Shown: positions 31,627-43,660 of the stretch, piece after piece
How the letters are laid out: each line of letters opens with the position of its first letter
How positions within the stretch are numbered: position 1 is the first letter of the stretch
Assembly: GCA_947623455.1 (NCBI GenBank)
Contig: OX392545.1
Span: 28,471,001 to 28,535,000 of the forward strand
DNA length: 64,000 nucleotides
DNA from: Mimachlamys varia
Taxonomy: Eukaryota > Mollusca > Bivalvia > Pectinida > Pectinidae
Direction of reading: 5' to 3'
Notes under the pieces: generated by a model
Told to the model about the DNA's origin: nothing
What the model saw: only the letters and a program-made list of their open reading frames with translations
Databases searched by the model: none
Made by a program: the position numbers and the translations under genes

Positions 31627-34600
31627 CAACGCTTGTCGTGACAGCAATATATACTACAGTCCTGATATATTCTTAGCATCAGATGCTGTTCTATATTCCG
31701 CTTCGCAGAATAGAATGAGTTCTTATTGCTTTTGCTTCATTTTTATTTTGTTTCTACGGCACATATATTGATCGACGTTTGTTGATTTCAATTACTCGGT
31801 AGACTCAGTAGTGGTTACATTTAAAATGACCGCTGAGGTATCTTTTTCAGAAATATCGAAGATAAATAAGAGAATACAGAAGCGTTAACAAAATCATAAT
31901 TCAAACTCAAAATCGATTAAACATGGGGCAAACTATGAACAAAAGAAAGTTTTACATGGAGACTCTTGTAAAAGTACAAGAGAATAAGACCAGGTGTTCC
32001 GGAAGAATAAGCGTCTTCTGCTTCATCGACGACACCCGCCATGTAAATCTTTGCCACATTCAAGTAAACACCAAGCTTTGTCCAAACTTTGCATTGCTTA
32101 GTTTCCCGATTCGACATAGACACGGCTGACGTTCGATCAAAACTCGTATATTATTTGATTTCGATTTACAGCCTTCCTATTTAATCTTACATACAAGATT
32201 GTAATTCTTCACTGGCTTCTGATTGGTCAATTTCCAAATATCTTCGAATTCTTGCGTTGGAATGTATTTGTATTATACGTATGAGTTCCGTTGCCAAATA
32301 TACACTAGTTATGCTTTTAATGGCACTCTGTACATAAGGTTCATTTTTTGTTTCTGTATGAAGTAAGGATTGGATGTCTTTTTTGTTGCATGCATGGGCT
32401 GATGAAGGTGAACCTCGCACAAATGAAGTGAACTGCAGTTTCAAAAAAGTAATTTAATTCTAATATTTAACTGTTTTAAATTCGCATTCGCATGTACAAT
32501 TTAACGGTGCTTCCTTTTTATTACATTGGTGCACACTTATCGTCTTGTATGTACATTCGCAGAAAAACTGATCGCTAGTTTCATTCATTCAGGCAACAGA
32601 AGAAATGTAATACAGAGATAAGATGTTTATTTTTTTGTTTTATCCATGCGCTATAATCTTACCTCTCCAACTGCATTACGAATTGATTGAAATTCATTTA
32701 AGAGCAATTTGAATTTCGCAGCAGTAAAACATAACGACGTCGGTTTTTGGTCACAGCTGAAGCGAGTCAAATAAAGTTGTCGGAAATATGATTTCGGTTA
32801 GGCCTATGTGTATTAAAAACGTCTCAATAACAGTTGAATTAGGCATTGCTTATTGACGAAAATATCATAAATAAGATCGGTGATATGTTATCAACTGGAT
32901 AAGAGGTTGGACGATTTTTATTTTGGGGACAAAAGAGACAGACCCAATCGAAAACAGCAAGCTTTTAAGGAATGCTAACGGTACGGTTATGTATGGACAA
33001 GATCACGGGTGCATGAGATTGGGACCTAAATAAGGTTTTTAGAGTTTTTTCCACACTTTTTGAAGTTTAGATCAATTTCCTATAAAAATGCCACCCTAAT
33101 CTAAAATCCCGAAAGTACTAAATTATTCTAGACACCATAGTTTAGGTCTGTATGTGTAACACCTTCTCCAGTGTTTTATTTTAGTAACGGGCATTGAATG
33201 AAATAACGAAATCTGACAGACTGGCAGATGATCCCATTTCGCACGATCATCGAGGTGAACTATGAGTAATTTAGGACCGATAGATCTCGGATTAATGCTT
33301 TCGGTAATGTCAGTATCTTGTCAGTTAAGTAGTATCAAAGCTGTCTGCGATATGATACTCGCATATCTCATTTGCATGCTAAACGCTGTTTCACGTTTGT
33401 AGTACAATCGTTTATTTTCTGTACACAGCGTTAACGAGACACTGTTGAAAACAAATATATTACTTCGCAGAGGAACGAAAAAGCGCGAGCCACTAACTTC
33501 AACGGGATATAAAGTGATCATAGTTTACTAGCTTCATTGAGGCGCAGTGAAGTAAAAATGTATTAAGGTTATGTTTTTATGAGATCTTAAATCCGTTGAA
33601 GCACGAGGTAAATTGCATAAACGCGACCGTTAAATGTACCGACTGCTAAATAAAATCAACGGTTAATTCTTCTTTTTACAGTATTTTTCTCTAAATGATT
33701 CATAACGATTCTGTTCGATAAAACCCAATATGCGGGTATAGATTTCATTTCAAAACTTACAAACGTGAAAACGGGTTTGCAGAAGCCATGGCTAACTCCG
33801 CCCATGTCCATTGTTGATAACGTCATAAAACTGTGACTGCATATTTTGCATAGCTCTGCAAACAGGTATTGTTTTTGACGTCATAGAAATTGGGCACGTT
33901 CTGAAATATAGTTATTGGAACATAACTCCAGTTTTCAAGACAATTGTCAATGTAGGTGTAGACTGTATATATTGTAAGATATAAGGGTTAAATAATAACC
34001 AGAATGACCTTTTGAAAGGTTTGTTTTTTCCTGCTGTATATATATCGTAGATACTGTTTATTTATATAATGATTTTGTATATATTGTTACCTATTTCATT
34101 AGTATTAACAGTATCTTATTATGGTAGGTCCCCTTACATACTGTACATGTGTTCGTTATCAATGTCCTAGATTTTGGTATATTTACTGATTAAACACCAT
34201 TAAATTGCTATTTTGTTTTATTACTTTTTAACACTTCCTTGTTGTTTTATACAATGTTATGGCTTCTAGAAACATCTCCAAGTTGGCAATTTCGAATAGC
34301 TCTCAATCTGAAGTGAATTAAAAGTTGTATGGCACATTTCGTATGTTATAAGTACAATATACAGGTAGTGAAGATAGCATTTTATGGATGTCATGTTATA
34401 TGTGCTCAAAACCTAAAGCTGAACTCAGTCCCATGTACTGATTTATTTTGTGTTTTTAAGAGTAAATGTAAGCCCCAAAATGGCTGTTAACCATAATGAC
34501 AGGAAATTGATTAATTAATATATGCCTGTTTATATTATACATGTTTTCAAAAGAAGAAATTGCATTTTTGTTTTGTTTTAAAGCTCATTTTAAAATCAAT

Positions 34601-37600
34601 ACATAATATTTGTAATTTACCCTAGCCCTTTTAGTACCCACCAAAACCCACTTCCGGTCAAACGTGTATCTTATTTATTGTACAAGTAATACAATAGACA
34701 TCCCCAAACATATTTAGGAGGTGAACATCTGAATTGACAGGGGCCCAAAAAGGGCCTGATAGACACCCTTCCTTTTGATAGCTTTATGCATCGGAAAGTG
34801 TGTCAAATATAGATGTCTGTTGTTTTAGATTTTTTTCACGTTTTTTAAAAATAATGCTTATTTGGCAGCCATTTTGAACATGTTTATATCAGTGTTTTAT
34901 TTCACATTTCTCATTTAAAAGTTTTTCTTTTTAAAAGTGTAACTTCGTCTACTTCATGTGTAATAATTACATATTTAGCAAAATAAACGTGTTATGCTCT
35001 GTCAAAACTCATTAATAAATTGCATCCGCCTGTGACATTTATCTATAATTTTCTTACGATACCCGTGTCACTAAATTTGGTTTAAAGTGTAGCAATACTA
35101 ACGACTATTAGATTGAATCCTGTTCTTTTGAGGTTTATGGGGTATAAACCTCAATGGGTCTTGCGACAAATTGAATGAAGTAGTTCATATCAAATTTTTC
35201 TCAAGACCAATTGAGGTTTATACCCCATAAACCTCAACAAAACAGGATCCAATCCTTATATTTACATTCAGGTTGATTTTGTTATTTTGGAGCAATTTCT
35301 AAAATAGTTGGACTTGTGCAAGTCTATGCAGCGGAAGGTGCCGACACGTGTGACGTCATCACTCACTGTGTGGCGTCATCCAAACGAAATTTATAGCTGT
35401 TTTCGTATTGATAGCAACTTTAATCTGGTTCAAAACAAACTCGGATATTCAATCTGAAAGCCGAAACAAAATACAGGTTGTAAACAATTTGGAAAAAGGG
35501 ACTCATTTCTGCACTACTTTACTAGTGTATGTATACGCCAACTTGAAAGTTCATCGAAAAATAAGCTTTAAACACTTTGGTATGTATATTGAGTCCAAGT
35601 TCACTAGAAATGTAAATATTGTAGTTTGAACACATTATTGAATACATGTTGCTTTAAAAATGATTTGTTTACGTGGTAAGTTTTGAATTTAACCAGATAC
35701 AATGTCATCCAAAACTTTGATTACAAACGATTTGTACATATTAAGCCATTAGCCAAAACAAAATGAACACAACTGATGCAATTTCTTAAAGATAGTCAAA
35801 TTATCAGTGACAATTGGCATTTTATTTCAAAAGTACCTAAGTCCTGGAAGTTGCAGGGAGGGTCAAGGGAGGTGTCTTTTTTATAATTTTTCAAAAATGA
35901 ATAAAAATTGTTTTTCTTTCATTTGCACAATTAAATTGAATTAATACAATGGGATCCGCTGTCAAAAATATAAGAAATAAATAATGTGAAATTGCAAAAA
36001 TATTGTATTTGAGGATTTTAATTGTATCAAAAACCATACATACATGTAGTTGAAAAATAACAAAACATCGTAAGCAATTAATTATATCATAAAAATATTA
36101 AAAGTAATAGTTGGGTTTTGCTCCATTTCAAAGCGTTTGCAGAAAAGATGTATCAGAACTTTCGGATGGCAGTGTATTTACAATACAACTAATGATCATG
36201 TTATTGTACTTATATTTATTATGGAATACATGCATGTCCATACAAATGTTTTGATTAAAGATGACATAACACACATATATGCTAAAGTAAACATATATTT
36301 GAAAACAAGTCAAGACTTTAAACACAATAATAATATTGTTTTAGACATTCGTATATGACTGTAGCAGTTGTTACCACAAGGTGGGCCCACTAAAAACTGG
36401 ACTCTCATAGAATAAAATTCCTCCAAACGTTTGTTTTTGTGTTCATTTGGGAAACAACCGCATCTTAAAGTGACATATTAATCAACTGAATTTCTGCTAT
36501 GTGAATATTTCGATAGTTTGACAAATGTCGACCGTTCAATATGAACGACGCCCCAATCGAATGTCCCATCCAGTCCGTGATTAGAAGCAATATGAGATCG
36601 ACATAAGGCAGTAAAACACAGGTAGATCAGTGTTTGACATTGGAAAATATTTTGTATCTTTGTGTGATATGAATATTGAGGTTTTGAGTATGCCCATTGG
36701 TTTAGGTGCTTGTTGTGAATGAGACTGATGACTCGGTTTTCACTTTGAGGACTTGATGTTTACTTGAATTTGATCAAGAGTTATATGGCGGGTGTCGTCG
36801 ATGAAACAGAAGACACACTTCTAAAAAACATGGTCTTATTCTCTGGTACACCATGCCAATGTGGGTGTAGCCATTAATCCACAGGTCATGCGCCAGAAGG
36901 CACCCTGCTATTTATTGGTAGCTGTAACACTATAATTAACCATTATAATCCCCGTGATCATGTCCCCTTCCACATCCCTATCGACTCCTCTGGGTAAGTC
37001 ATATGATAACCTGTTAGAACCTGACAGTATCGATAACCTTACGAACTCGATACAATTGTTTACAAGCGATTAGTCACTCTATACAAAATTCATGTTTATT
37101 TCAAAATTATCATAATCCGATAGTCTGACTCTAATATTTATAATACGTGTTAAGATATGAAACACCGTAGATATACATAAACGGATCTAAATATGACTAC
37201 ATATATGTTTTTTCGGCTATATAATTTTCATTATTATCCTGGGCTATTGTGTCTAAACGCCGTTGGTGTTATTTCGTTTGACATGTGTGAAACATATACT
37301 ATAGTATCATAGGACAAGAATAGTGTTAAGATCTATACTTTACCGCTGATCATGAGTCAGAAGGAAAATTAACACCTTGTATTCTAAGTTAATGTACAAC
37401 TATTTGCTCTCCGTGTTTTTTAATGTGTTCGTACTCGAACACCACAAACCATATTCTAATTGTCTGTAACGAGGGCCATGGATACCATGTGTACTGTATG
37501 TAGCGTGCTTCCCCAGGGGATCGCACCCTCGATCCTTAGGTTTACGTTAGACACGAGAAATTCCCTCTATCGTGTTTTCGTATTAAGGAAGAAAACCATG

Positions 37601-37670
37601 ATATTTTTTATTCAATTATTTATTTCTATAATGTTGTTCACATCACGCCAAGCAAAAAGCATCACCATGC
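31627..37670. other. Unit B non-coding part
   Basis: Collinear with 24661-30716 and holding the same repeats: R1 at 31860-32070, the shared block near 34250, the nested palindrome at 35111-35255, inverted R1 piece at 36750-36850, GPCR-upstream-like block at 36975-37085. It ends at GCATCACCATGC, followed by unique DNA. Confidence 0.6.
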
Positions 37671-38173
37671 CTTCATCACAAACGCGCGGGAGTTTGTAGT
37701 GTAATTTGTGACGCCAGGTTTTAGTGACGTGCACGCTTGACAATCAAAGCGCCATTTTGAACGGGTTTCTGCAGTCAGACAGGAGAATTCATGACATTTC
37801 ACTATGTACGAAATAGGAATACCGTGGAGTCAGCTATTATATTATTGTAGACCATAAGCGGCCTTAATTTCCCAGAAGGCTTTCACCCATGGGGAACCAC
37901 CGGAGGTGCACAAAGTGTTTTCAGACTCAAACCCCTTTGCGCTGTTTGGGGGTTTGAAAAAAAATATAATCTTTCAGACCGTACACCCCTACATCCATGT
38001 CCTTGGGATTAGTCACACGACAACCTGTCAGAAATAACCTGATAATGTCGATAAGCTAACGAAATCGATACATTGTTTACAAGTGATTAGTCAAACCTTA
38101 CTAAACATGATATTGCGTTTAGACCATATTTATCCAAATTCGATATTTCACAGTTTGACGTTATATTCATGTG
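37671..38173 (+). promoter_or_regulatory. Upstream region of the seven-helix receptor
   Basis: The block 38005-38100 (ATTAGTCACACGACAACCTG, AATCGATACATTGTTTACAAG, GATTAGTCA) is a diverged match to 30015-30120 and 36985-37085 near the ends of both 7-kb units. These are shared promoter-side sequences of unknown role. A foldback-like pair is at 37915-37955 (CAGACTCAAACCCC...GGGGGTTTGA). Confidence 0.5.
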
Positions 38174-38181
38174 TATATAAG
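38174..38181 (+). promoter_or_regulatory. TATA box of the receptor gene
   Basis: GTGTATATAAGAGAGG around 38170-38186. The first ATG on the plus strand after it is 38278, which sets the preferred start of the next gene. Confidence 0.55.
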
Positions 38182-38277
38182 AGAGGTATTTGAATCAAAA
38201 GAGGCGTGTTTTGCGTGAGGATACGATCTAGGCAATCAATAGAAAACGAGAGCATAAATATAGCAAAACAGTATCCA

Positions 38278-39891
38278 ATGCGAGGGATTCCCAAGCAAGA
38301 AAGATATCAAAATAATTGGACATCGTTATCGGGGACGTGGAGATCGTGTTTGCTAGTCCTTCTTGACTTGATTTCAAAGATGAATACGTTCAACAACACA
38401 CTTCAAATCAATATGTTTCAAGCGATGTACGGCGAGTGTTTAGACAACTCCAGCAAGTTTTGTGAACTTTACCAAAATAACTCTTTATATGAAACTAGTG
38501 CCTGTACATTATTTGAGGACGAAGTTCCAGAGGAGTTGAAAGGCGATGAATCGCTGTTTTGCCAAGCGTTGCTTTCGGCTATGTTCGTGTCTCGATATTG
38601 TATTGTTCAGTACAATACAACAGTACAAAGCTTGAGACACAAATGTTTGAAATCATTTGCGTTGCCTTTTGGATTATGCAATCACCAAGGAGGGTATGGT
38701 GATTTGTTTCTAACCAAGGAGGCCCTACTCTGCTTCTATTTCTTTGCTGACTTTACAGACGTGACACTTTCCAACAAAATGGCGACGTCCGATCTGTTTT
38801 GGCATACGTTGGACAACACATGTAAGCAACCGAACGCCTCAAGATTTGGCATTTGTCGAGGCCACATATATCTCCAGGAAAACGTTTTTAGTTTGAAAAA
38901 TCTATTACATGAAGTTGAGTTGTTTTACCTCAAATATGTATATCCACTCTTATCAATAACTGTTATAGTTATGAATATGCTTTTTGTTTTGTCCATCGTC
39001 AACACAGACATAATACGACCAACTAAAATGGTACTGTACATGCTAGCTCTTGTTGAAACTGTAGCATCCATAGCTTACCTTCCGTTCATTGTATATTATA
39101 TGATCTTAGGCAATGTTTCTTTTGTTCCGTATGCACTCTGTATCTTGATAATGATGGTGTTTTATGTATTTGTTCCGATGATGCATGGGATGTTTCTTTG
39201 GCTTATCGCTGGATTAGCTGCTCAGAGGTTATTCGCAGTTTCATACCCATTCTTGGCAACGCAGACACGATATAAACATTCCATGACACGACCAATTGCA
39301 TATGTAATTTGTACAAGTATAGTTGTAATAGCTGTGTACTGTCCTGCACTTCAGTTTTTATTGAGTACACAATCTATGGAGGTACCAATGAAATCTGACA
39401 TATCTGTTAGTATTACAACAAGTCTGTTGCCAAGTGTTTCCCAAGCGTCGCATGATGGTATTACCACTGGTATAGGGGTGCTCCTGCAGAGAGTGGGCGC
39501 ACAGATACTTCCAGCATCCATAATGTTGTTTGTCTGCATCCGCCTTCAGATGGTTATATCAAAGGAAAAGACTTTACAGGCATGTTTGTCTGAGGAGGCA
39601 CAGCGGAAAAGAAACCCGCTGGAAAAAGTCAACAATGTGACAATAATTATAAACTCATTTGTTCTCTTGTCAGAAATTCCTAATAACATTTTGGCTGTAA
39701 TCGCCTGTCTTAATTATACTGGTTTATCTAACATAGAGATGAATACATATTTATGGCATACCTTGTCGGTTGTAGCGAAAGCATTTTCTTCGCTAGGCTA
39801 TCATGTTAATTTTATTGCATGTTGTTTTGCTGGGAAAATATTCAGGGACTCGATAAAGTCCGTTTTAATATGTTTCAAAACAGGCAATTAG
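38278..39891 (+). CDS. Rhodopsin-like G-protein-coupled receptor, intronless
   Basis: 537 codons from ATG 38278, the first ATG after the TATA box (the frame is open from 38206 but without an ATG). Residues 1 to about 218 form an extracellular region with ten cysteines and several N-glycosylation sequons. Seven helices follow: TM1 about 221-243 (YPLLSITVIVMNMLFVLSIV), TM2 starts KMVLYMLALVE, TM3 ends LAAQRLFAVSYP (about 313-324, a DRY-box variant with AQR), TM4 AYVICTSIVVIAVYCP, TM5 ILPASIMLFVCIRLQMVI, TM6 VTIIINSFVLLSEIPNNIL, TM7 ending GYHVNFIACCFAGKIFRD (an NPxxY-region variant). The E-I-P in TM6 and the H-V-N-F in TM7 recall FMRFamide/myosuppressin-type and Srw receptors; the ligand is unknown. 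An alternative start is ATG 38380. No break is seen. A MITE begins directly after the stop. Confidence 0.82.
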   Translation: MRGIPKQERYQNNWTSLSGTWRSCLLVLLDLISKMNTFNNTLQINMFQAMYGECLDNSSKFCELYQNNSLYETSACTLFEDEVPEELKGDESLFCQALLSAMFVSRYCIVQYNTTVQSLRHKCLKSFALPFGLCNHQGGYGDLFLTKEALLCFYFFADFTDVTLSNKMATSDLFWHTLDNTCKQPNASRFGICRGHIYLQENVFSLKNLLHEVELFYLKYVYPLLSITVIVMNMLFVLSIVNTDIIRPTKMVLYMLALVETVASIAYLPFIVYYMILGNVSFVPYALCILIMMVFYVFVPMMHGMFLWLIAGLAAQRLFAVSYPFLATQTRYKHSMTRPIAYVICTSIVVIAVYCPALQFLLSTQSMEVPMKSDISVSITTSLLPSVSQASHDGITTGIGVLLQRVGAQILPASIMLFVCIRLQMVISKEKTLQACLSEEAQRKRNPLEKVNNVTIIINSFVLLSEIPNNILAVIACLNYTGLSNIEMNTYLWHTLSVVAKAFSSLGYHVNFIACCFAGKIFRDSIKSVLICFKTGN

Positions 39892-39892
39892 A

Positions 39893-40456
39893 AATACGCT
39901 TTTCTCTCATATCTCGCCATGTTGGATAGGGTTTGCCCATGTAAGAAAGCTATGTAAGAAAAATCTATCTTACATAGCATATCACGCGACGTGACGTCAA
40001 AATGGCTCAACAATGACGTGACGTCACGAATACGGTAAACTCTGATGCCGGAAAGAGAAAACGACGGCGTGATGAAATTAAAACCTTTCATAAAATTTTA
40101 ACCATTAACACCAGGAAGAGGATATTAATTTTTCTGCGCAAACTACGTTTGCAAATATAGGGTATGCTTAAACTCGCTGTCTAATTCGTTTTCGTCAAAA
40201 AAGCTCAAGGAAAAAGTTGAGATTTCAAAATGGTAGCCTGTTTAAACGGATTTTCAGGTTTTTTTTTTTAGCTTATTCGGGTAGTTGATATGAGAGAAAA
40301 AGACTCTTTCATTATGTGTGTATGTAGGATAGGGATATTCCACCCTCGGGATCACAAAATGTGGTAAAACCCTCGGCAAGCCTCGGGTTTCACCACATTT
40401 TGTGACCCCTCGGGTTGAATATCCCTATCCTACATATACGCATATGAAAGAGGCTT
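39893..40456 (+). mobile_element. MITE family M2, copy 1
   Basis: Collinear in inverse orientation with 46013-46533. The body runs from CTTTTCTCTCATATCTCGCC to ATATGAGAGAAAAAGACTC, so it has inverted TTTTCTCTCATAT ends, followed by a palindromic tail. Shared phrases include AATGACGTGACGTCACGAAT and GAAAACGACGGCGTGATGAA. No coding capacity. It starts a few bases after the receptor stop codon and so probably forms part of its 3' untranslated region. Confidence 0.75.
40301..40455. repeat. Palindromic tail of MITE M2
   Basis: Arms of about 70 bp: AGACTCTTTC...GTAGGATAGGGATATTCCAC pairs with ...GAATATCCCTATCCTACATA...GAAAGAGGCT, the inner part containing CACAAAATGTGG/CCACATTTTGTG. A strong cruciform or hairpin former. 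Confidence 0.8.
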
Positions 40457-41280
40457 ATAATCTTCTTTGATCTGCTGACCATGGGAGTAAATAATTCAAT
40501 CATATTAAACCATTTTAATTATATGCTGTGATTCTGGTTTTTCCTCTTGTGAAAAAGGCGGACATGCTTTTATTGCACTAGTTAGGTACGTTTGTCCGTT
40601 GATAAAGTTTGTCTCTAGGCAGTCCAGTTTTCCTCAGCTGCCAAACTCTAGCCTTTCCGTTACTTATTATAAAAGGAGACAAGCACACACAAACCTAACC
40701 CTGTATTCTTAGTTTGTATATGTTAGCTGAAAAGTTAAGTAGATTGTTTGTAATTATATTAATTTTTGATGTTGTCTTTTGTTGTACAATCTTTAATTAC
40801 CACTATGTGTTCAGTGTTGTTAGTTCTGATTTCTAGAGAATTTCAGAACAAAATATTTTAGAAAGATAAATTGGATAGGAAAGACATATCCTGAGGACTG
40901 TATAGGGATACTCATAATTTTCTTCTTTTAACAATTTAAAATTATCAAATATCATACTGATTTTTTTTATGTATTTCCTATTTCCCGTATCCGTTTACAT
41001 GAAATAAATGACATAAAATATAAAACTGAATACAAGAACCGCGTTGTTTTTTATTTTTCGTACATGCATAAAGCAAATAATGTTTAAATGAAGAAAAATA
41101 TTTAGTTTCTCGATTAAATCAGCAACTCAGCTACTTCCTACTAAATTGTATGGTGAAATATCAATTTAATTTCTTTGGTATGGAACTTCCTACACACGAA
41201 CCATCAAGCCATTTATCCTTAACATTTTATAGGATACACTTCAGCGCACAATCCGATATAAATTATCACTTTTACAAGGA
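40457..41280. other. No gene seen
   Basis: AT-rich sequence with no conserved frame and no second copy in the window. Confidence 0.4.
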
Positions 41281-41930
41281 TCTTACAAAATCCCATCAGA
41301 GGTGCTGTTCTGATGACCTTTGTCGCCTCCACTGTAGTAGAATTTTCTAATGACTGTGATCTGCAGCAAGACATTTCGTCACAATAAACATATCAGCTTT
41401 TTTGTGACGAAATGACGAAAGGTACAACGATACAATTATGCAAGCGTTGTCGTCTCAAAAACTGATATTTGAGAATCATTCTGAAAGTAGTATATATAAA
41501 CTTTATTTATTTTACAACAACTATGAAACAAGTTATACAACTTACATGTATATTAATCACTTTTGTTGGCCTGGATATTAGCGCGCGAGGGGTCTTATTG
41601 TGGGAGGAAACCGGAGTACCCGGAGAAAACCCACGTAGTCGGGCAGGTGACCCCAAACCTTTCACGTCCGGACGGGAAGACGAACCCCGGCCGCCTTGGT
41701 GAAAGGCAAGTGCGCTATCCACTGCACCACCCGACCACTAAAAGTAGTAATCGGGTTGGCTAATGCAAAAGGTCAGCTGAACGTGACCCCCTATTGGATG
41801 TCCTCATATCTTGATCGATGCTGTGCTAGAGAGAAGTTTGCGGAACGGCGCGGGGATCTAGATATGATTTTAATCAGGTTGTACAGTGCAGAAAATGGCA
41901 TGGGGTACTAATGAAAAGGCTGAACGAGGG
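41281..41930 (+). repeat. Dispersed repeat R3, copy split by a SINE
   Basis: Matches 59240-59580: GATGACCTTTGT, CATTTCGTCACA...TGTGACGAAATG (a 12-bp inverted repeat, 41371-41414), TGAAAGTAGTA, GGCTAATGCAAAAGGTCA, CGGAACGG and GATATGATTTTAATCAG in the same order. The SINE at 41493-41740 interrupts it exactly at AAAGTAGTA. Confidence 0.8.
41493..41740 (-). mobile_element. tRNA-derived SINE with 9-bp target duplication
   Basis: The minus strand starts with a tRNA-like head: A box TGGTGCAGTGGATAG (41729-41715) and B box GGGTTCGTCTTCC (41687-41675). A conserved-looking body follows (GTGGGTTTTCTCCGGGTACT, CCGGTTTCCTCCCAC) and an A/T-rich tail ending in AATAAATAAAGTTTATATA. AAAGTAGTA flanks it on both sides (41484-41492, 41741-41749). 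The body resembles central domains shared by many animal SINEs; which one is not settled here. Confidence 0.88.
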
Positions 41931-42269
41931 AATGCCTAACAATACACTGTGTCTAATGACCTGTCATGATATTAGGTAAAGACGAGAAATATTCTACTAC
42001 ATGTAGTTATAGACAGTTTGTGCAAATATTGGTATCAAGATAATGCGGGCTTGAACCTCAACTACACTGAGGGTCCCTCGTTGGGCACCATGGTAACAAA
42101 CTATTAACCTCGTTATTCCGGTTCGACTGCCACGTTCGCCTGCCGATTCAACAACTTGCATTTTACGTCATGCCCTCTGTCTGTTTAAAAAGTTGTCCCA
42201 TTAAGGAAAGCTTGGTATTCGTATTGAAGTAAGGTGACAAATCTTTTACCTGTACCGAGCCACACTGAG
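41931..42269. other. No gene seen
   Basis: Short mixed sequence before the minisatellite; no frame or second copy recognised. Confidence 0.4.
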
Positions 42270-43552
42270 AGTCCTCACTACACGTGTCAGTAGGTGTCCA
42301 GATATATATAGGTGTCCTCACTACACGTGTCAGTGGGTGTCCAGCTATATATAGGTGTCCTCACTACACGTGTCAGTAGGTGTCTAGCTATATATAGGTG
42401 TCCTCACTACACGTGTCCAGCTTTATATAGGTGTCCTCACTACACGTGTCAGTAGGTGTCTAGCTATATATAGGTGTCCTCACTACACGTGTCAGGAGGT
42501 GTCTAGCTAGCTATATATAGGTGTCCTCACTACACGTGTCAGTAGGTGTCTAGCTATATATAGGTGTCCTCACTACACGTGTCAGTGGGTGTCCAGCTAT
42601 ATATAGGTGTCCTCAGTACACGTGTCAGTAGGTTGATAACTATGTATAGGTGTACTCACTACACGTGTCAGGAGGTGTCTAGCTAGCTATATATAGGTGT
42701 CCTCACTACACGTGTCAGTAGGTTGATAGCTATGTATAGGTGTCCTCACTACACGTGTCAGTAGATGTCTAGCTATATATAGTTGTCCTCACTACACGTG
42801 TCAGTAGGTGTCTAGCTATATATAGGTGTCCTCACTACACGTGTCAGTAGGTTGATAGCTATGTATAGGTGTCCTCACTACACGTGTCAGTAGATGTCTA
42901 GCTATATATAGTTGTCCTCACTACACGTGTCAGTAGGTGTCTAGCTATATATAGGTGTCCTCACTACACGTGTCAGGAGGTGTCTAGCTAGCTATATATA
43001 GGTGTCCTCACTACACGTGTCAGTAGGTGTCTAGCTATATATAGGTGTCCTCACTACACGTGTCAGTGGGTGTCCAGCTATATATAGGTGTCCTCAGTAC
43101 ACGTGTCAGTAGGTTGATAACTATGTATAGGTGTACTCACTACACGTGTCTGTAGGTGTCTAGCTATATATAGGTGTCCTCACTACACGTGTCAGTAGGT
43201 TGATAGCTATGTATAGGTGTCCTCACTACACGTGTCAGTAGATGTCTAGCTATATATAGTTGTCCTCACTACACGTGTCAGTAGGTGTCTAGCTATATAT
43301 AGGTGTCCTCACTACACGTGTCAGTAGGTTGATAGCTATGTATAGGTGTCCTCACTACACGTGTCAGTAGATGTCTAGCTATATATAGTTGTCCTCACTA
43401 CACGTGTCAGTAGGTTGATAGCTATGTATAGGTGTCCTCACTACACGTGTCAGTAGATGTCTAGCTATGTATAGGTGTCCTCACTACACTTGTCAGTAGG
43501 TGTCTAGCTATATATAGGTGTCCTCAGCACACGTGTCAGTAGGTGTCTAGGT
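42270..43552. repeat. Minisatellite, about 30 units of about 43 bp, each with CACGTG
   Basis: Unit TCCTCACTACACGTGTCAGT followed by AGGTGTCTAGCTATATATAGG-TG. About 30 units are present and all but one keep the CACGTG palindrome. Two main variants alternate: one with GTGTCTAGCTATATATAGG and one with GTTGATAGCTATGTATAGG. Together they form higher-order blocks (for example 42790-42910 resembles 43270-43390). Confidence 0.95.
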
Positions 43553-43660
43553 GCGCTCGTGCATGCACGTTGATGACACACCTCCTTTTTTAATATTTGT
43601 AAATTGCTTTGCATTTTATAATATTCTAGGCAGATATATCCCAAATACTCGATAAATGGG

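Larger units (their letters stand above)
23753..37670. repeat. Tandem duplication of a 6.96-kb unit
   Basis: Unit A is 23753-30716 and unit B is 30717-37670. They are collinear throughout and differ by scattered substitutions and small indels (very similar by eye, not computed). The unit begins inside the last LRRs of the TLR gene (AAAAATTAGAGTATCTGG) and ends at GCATCACCATGC, after which unit A passes into unit B and unit B passes into unique sequence. No long homology is seen at the breakpoint. Confidence 0.93.

Noticed and set aside
38206..38277. Upstream extension of the receptor to 38206
   Set aside because: The first codon there is GTG and the stretch lies only about 30 nt after the TATA box; the first ATG is 38278.
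41675..41740. tRNA gene on the minus strand
   Set aside because: A and B boxes are present but the cloverleaf is not kept, and a SINE body, tail and target duplication follow.
42270..43552. Possible CRISPR-like array (regular repeats with a palindrome)
   Set aside because: There are no unique spacers, the variants alternate in blocks, and the genome is animal. It is a minisatellite.
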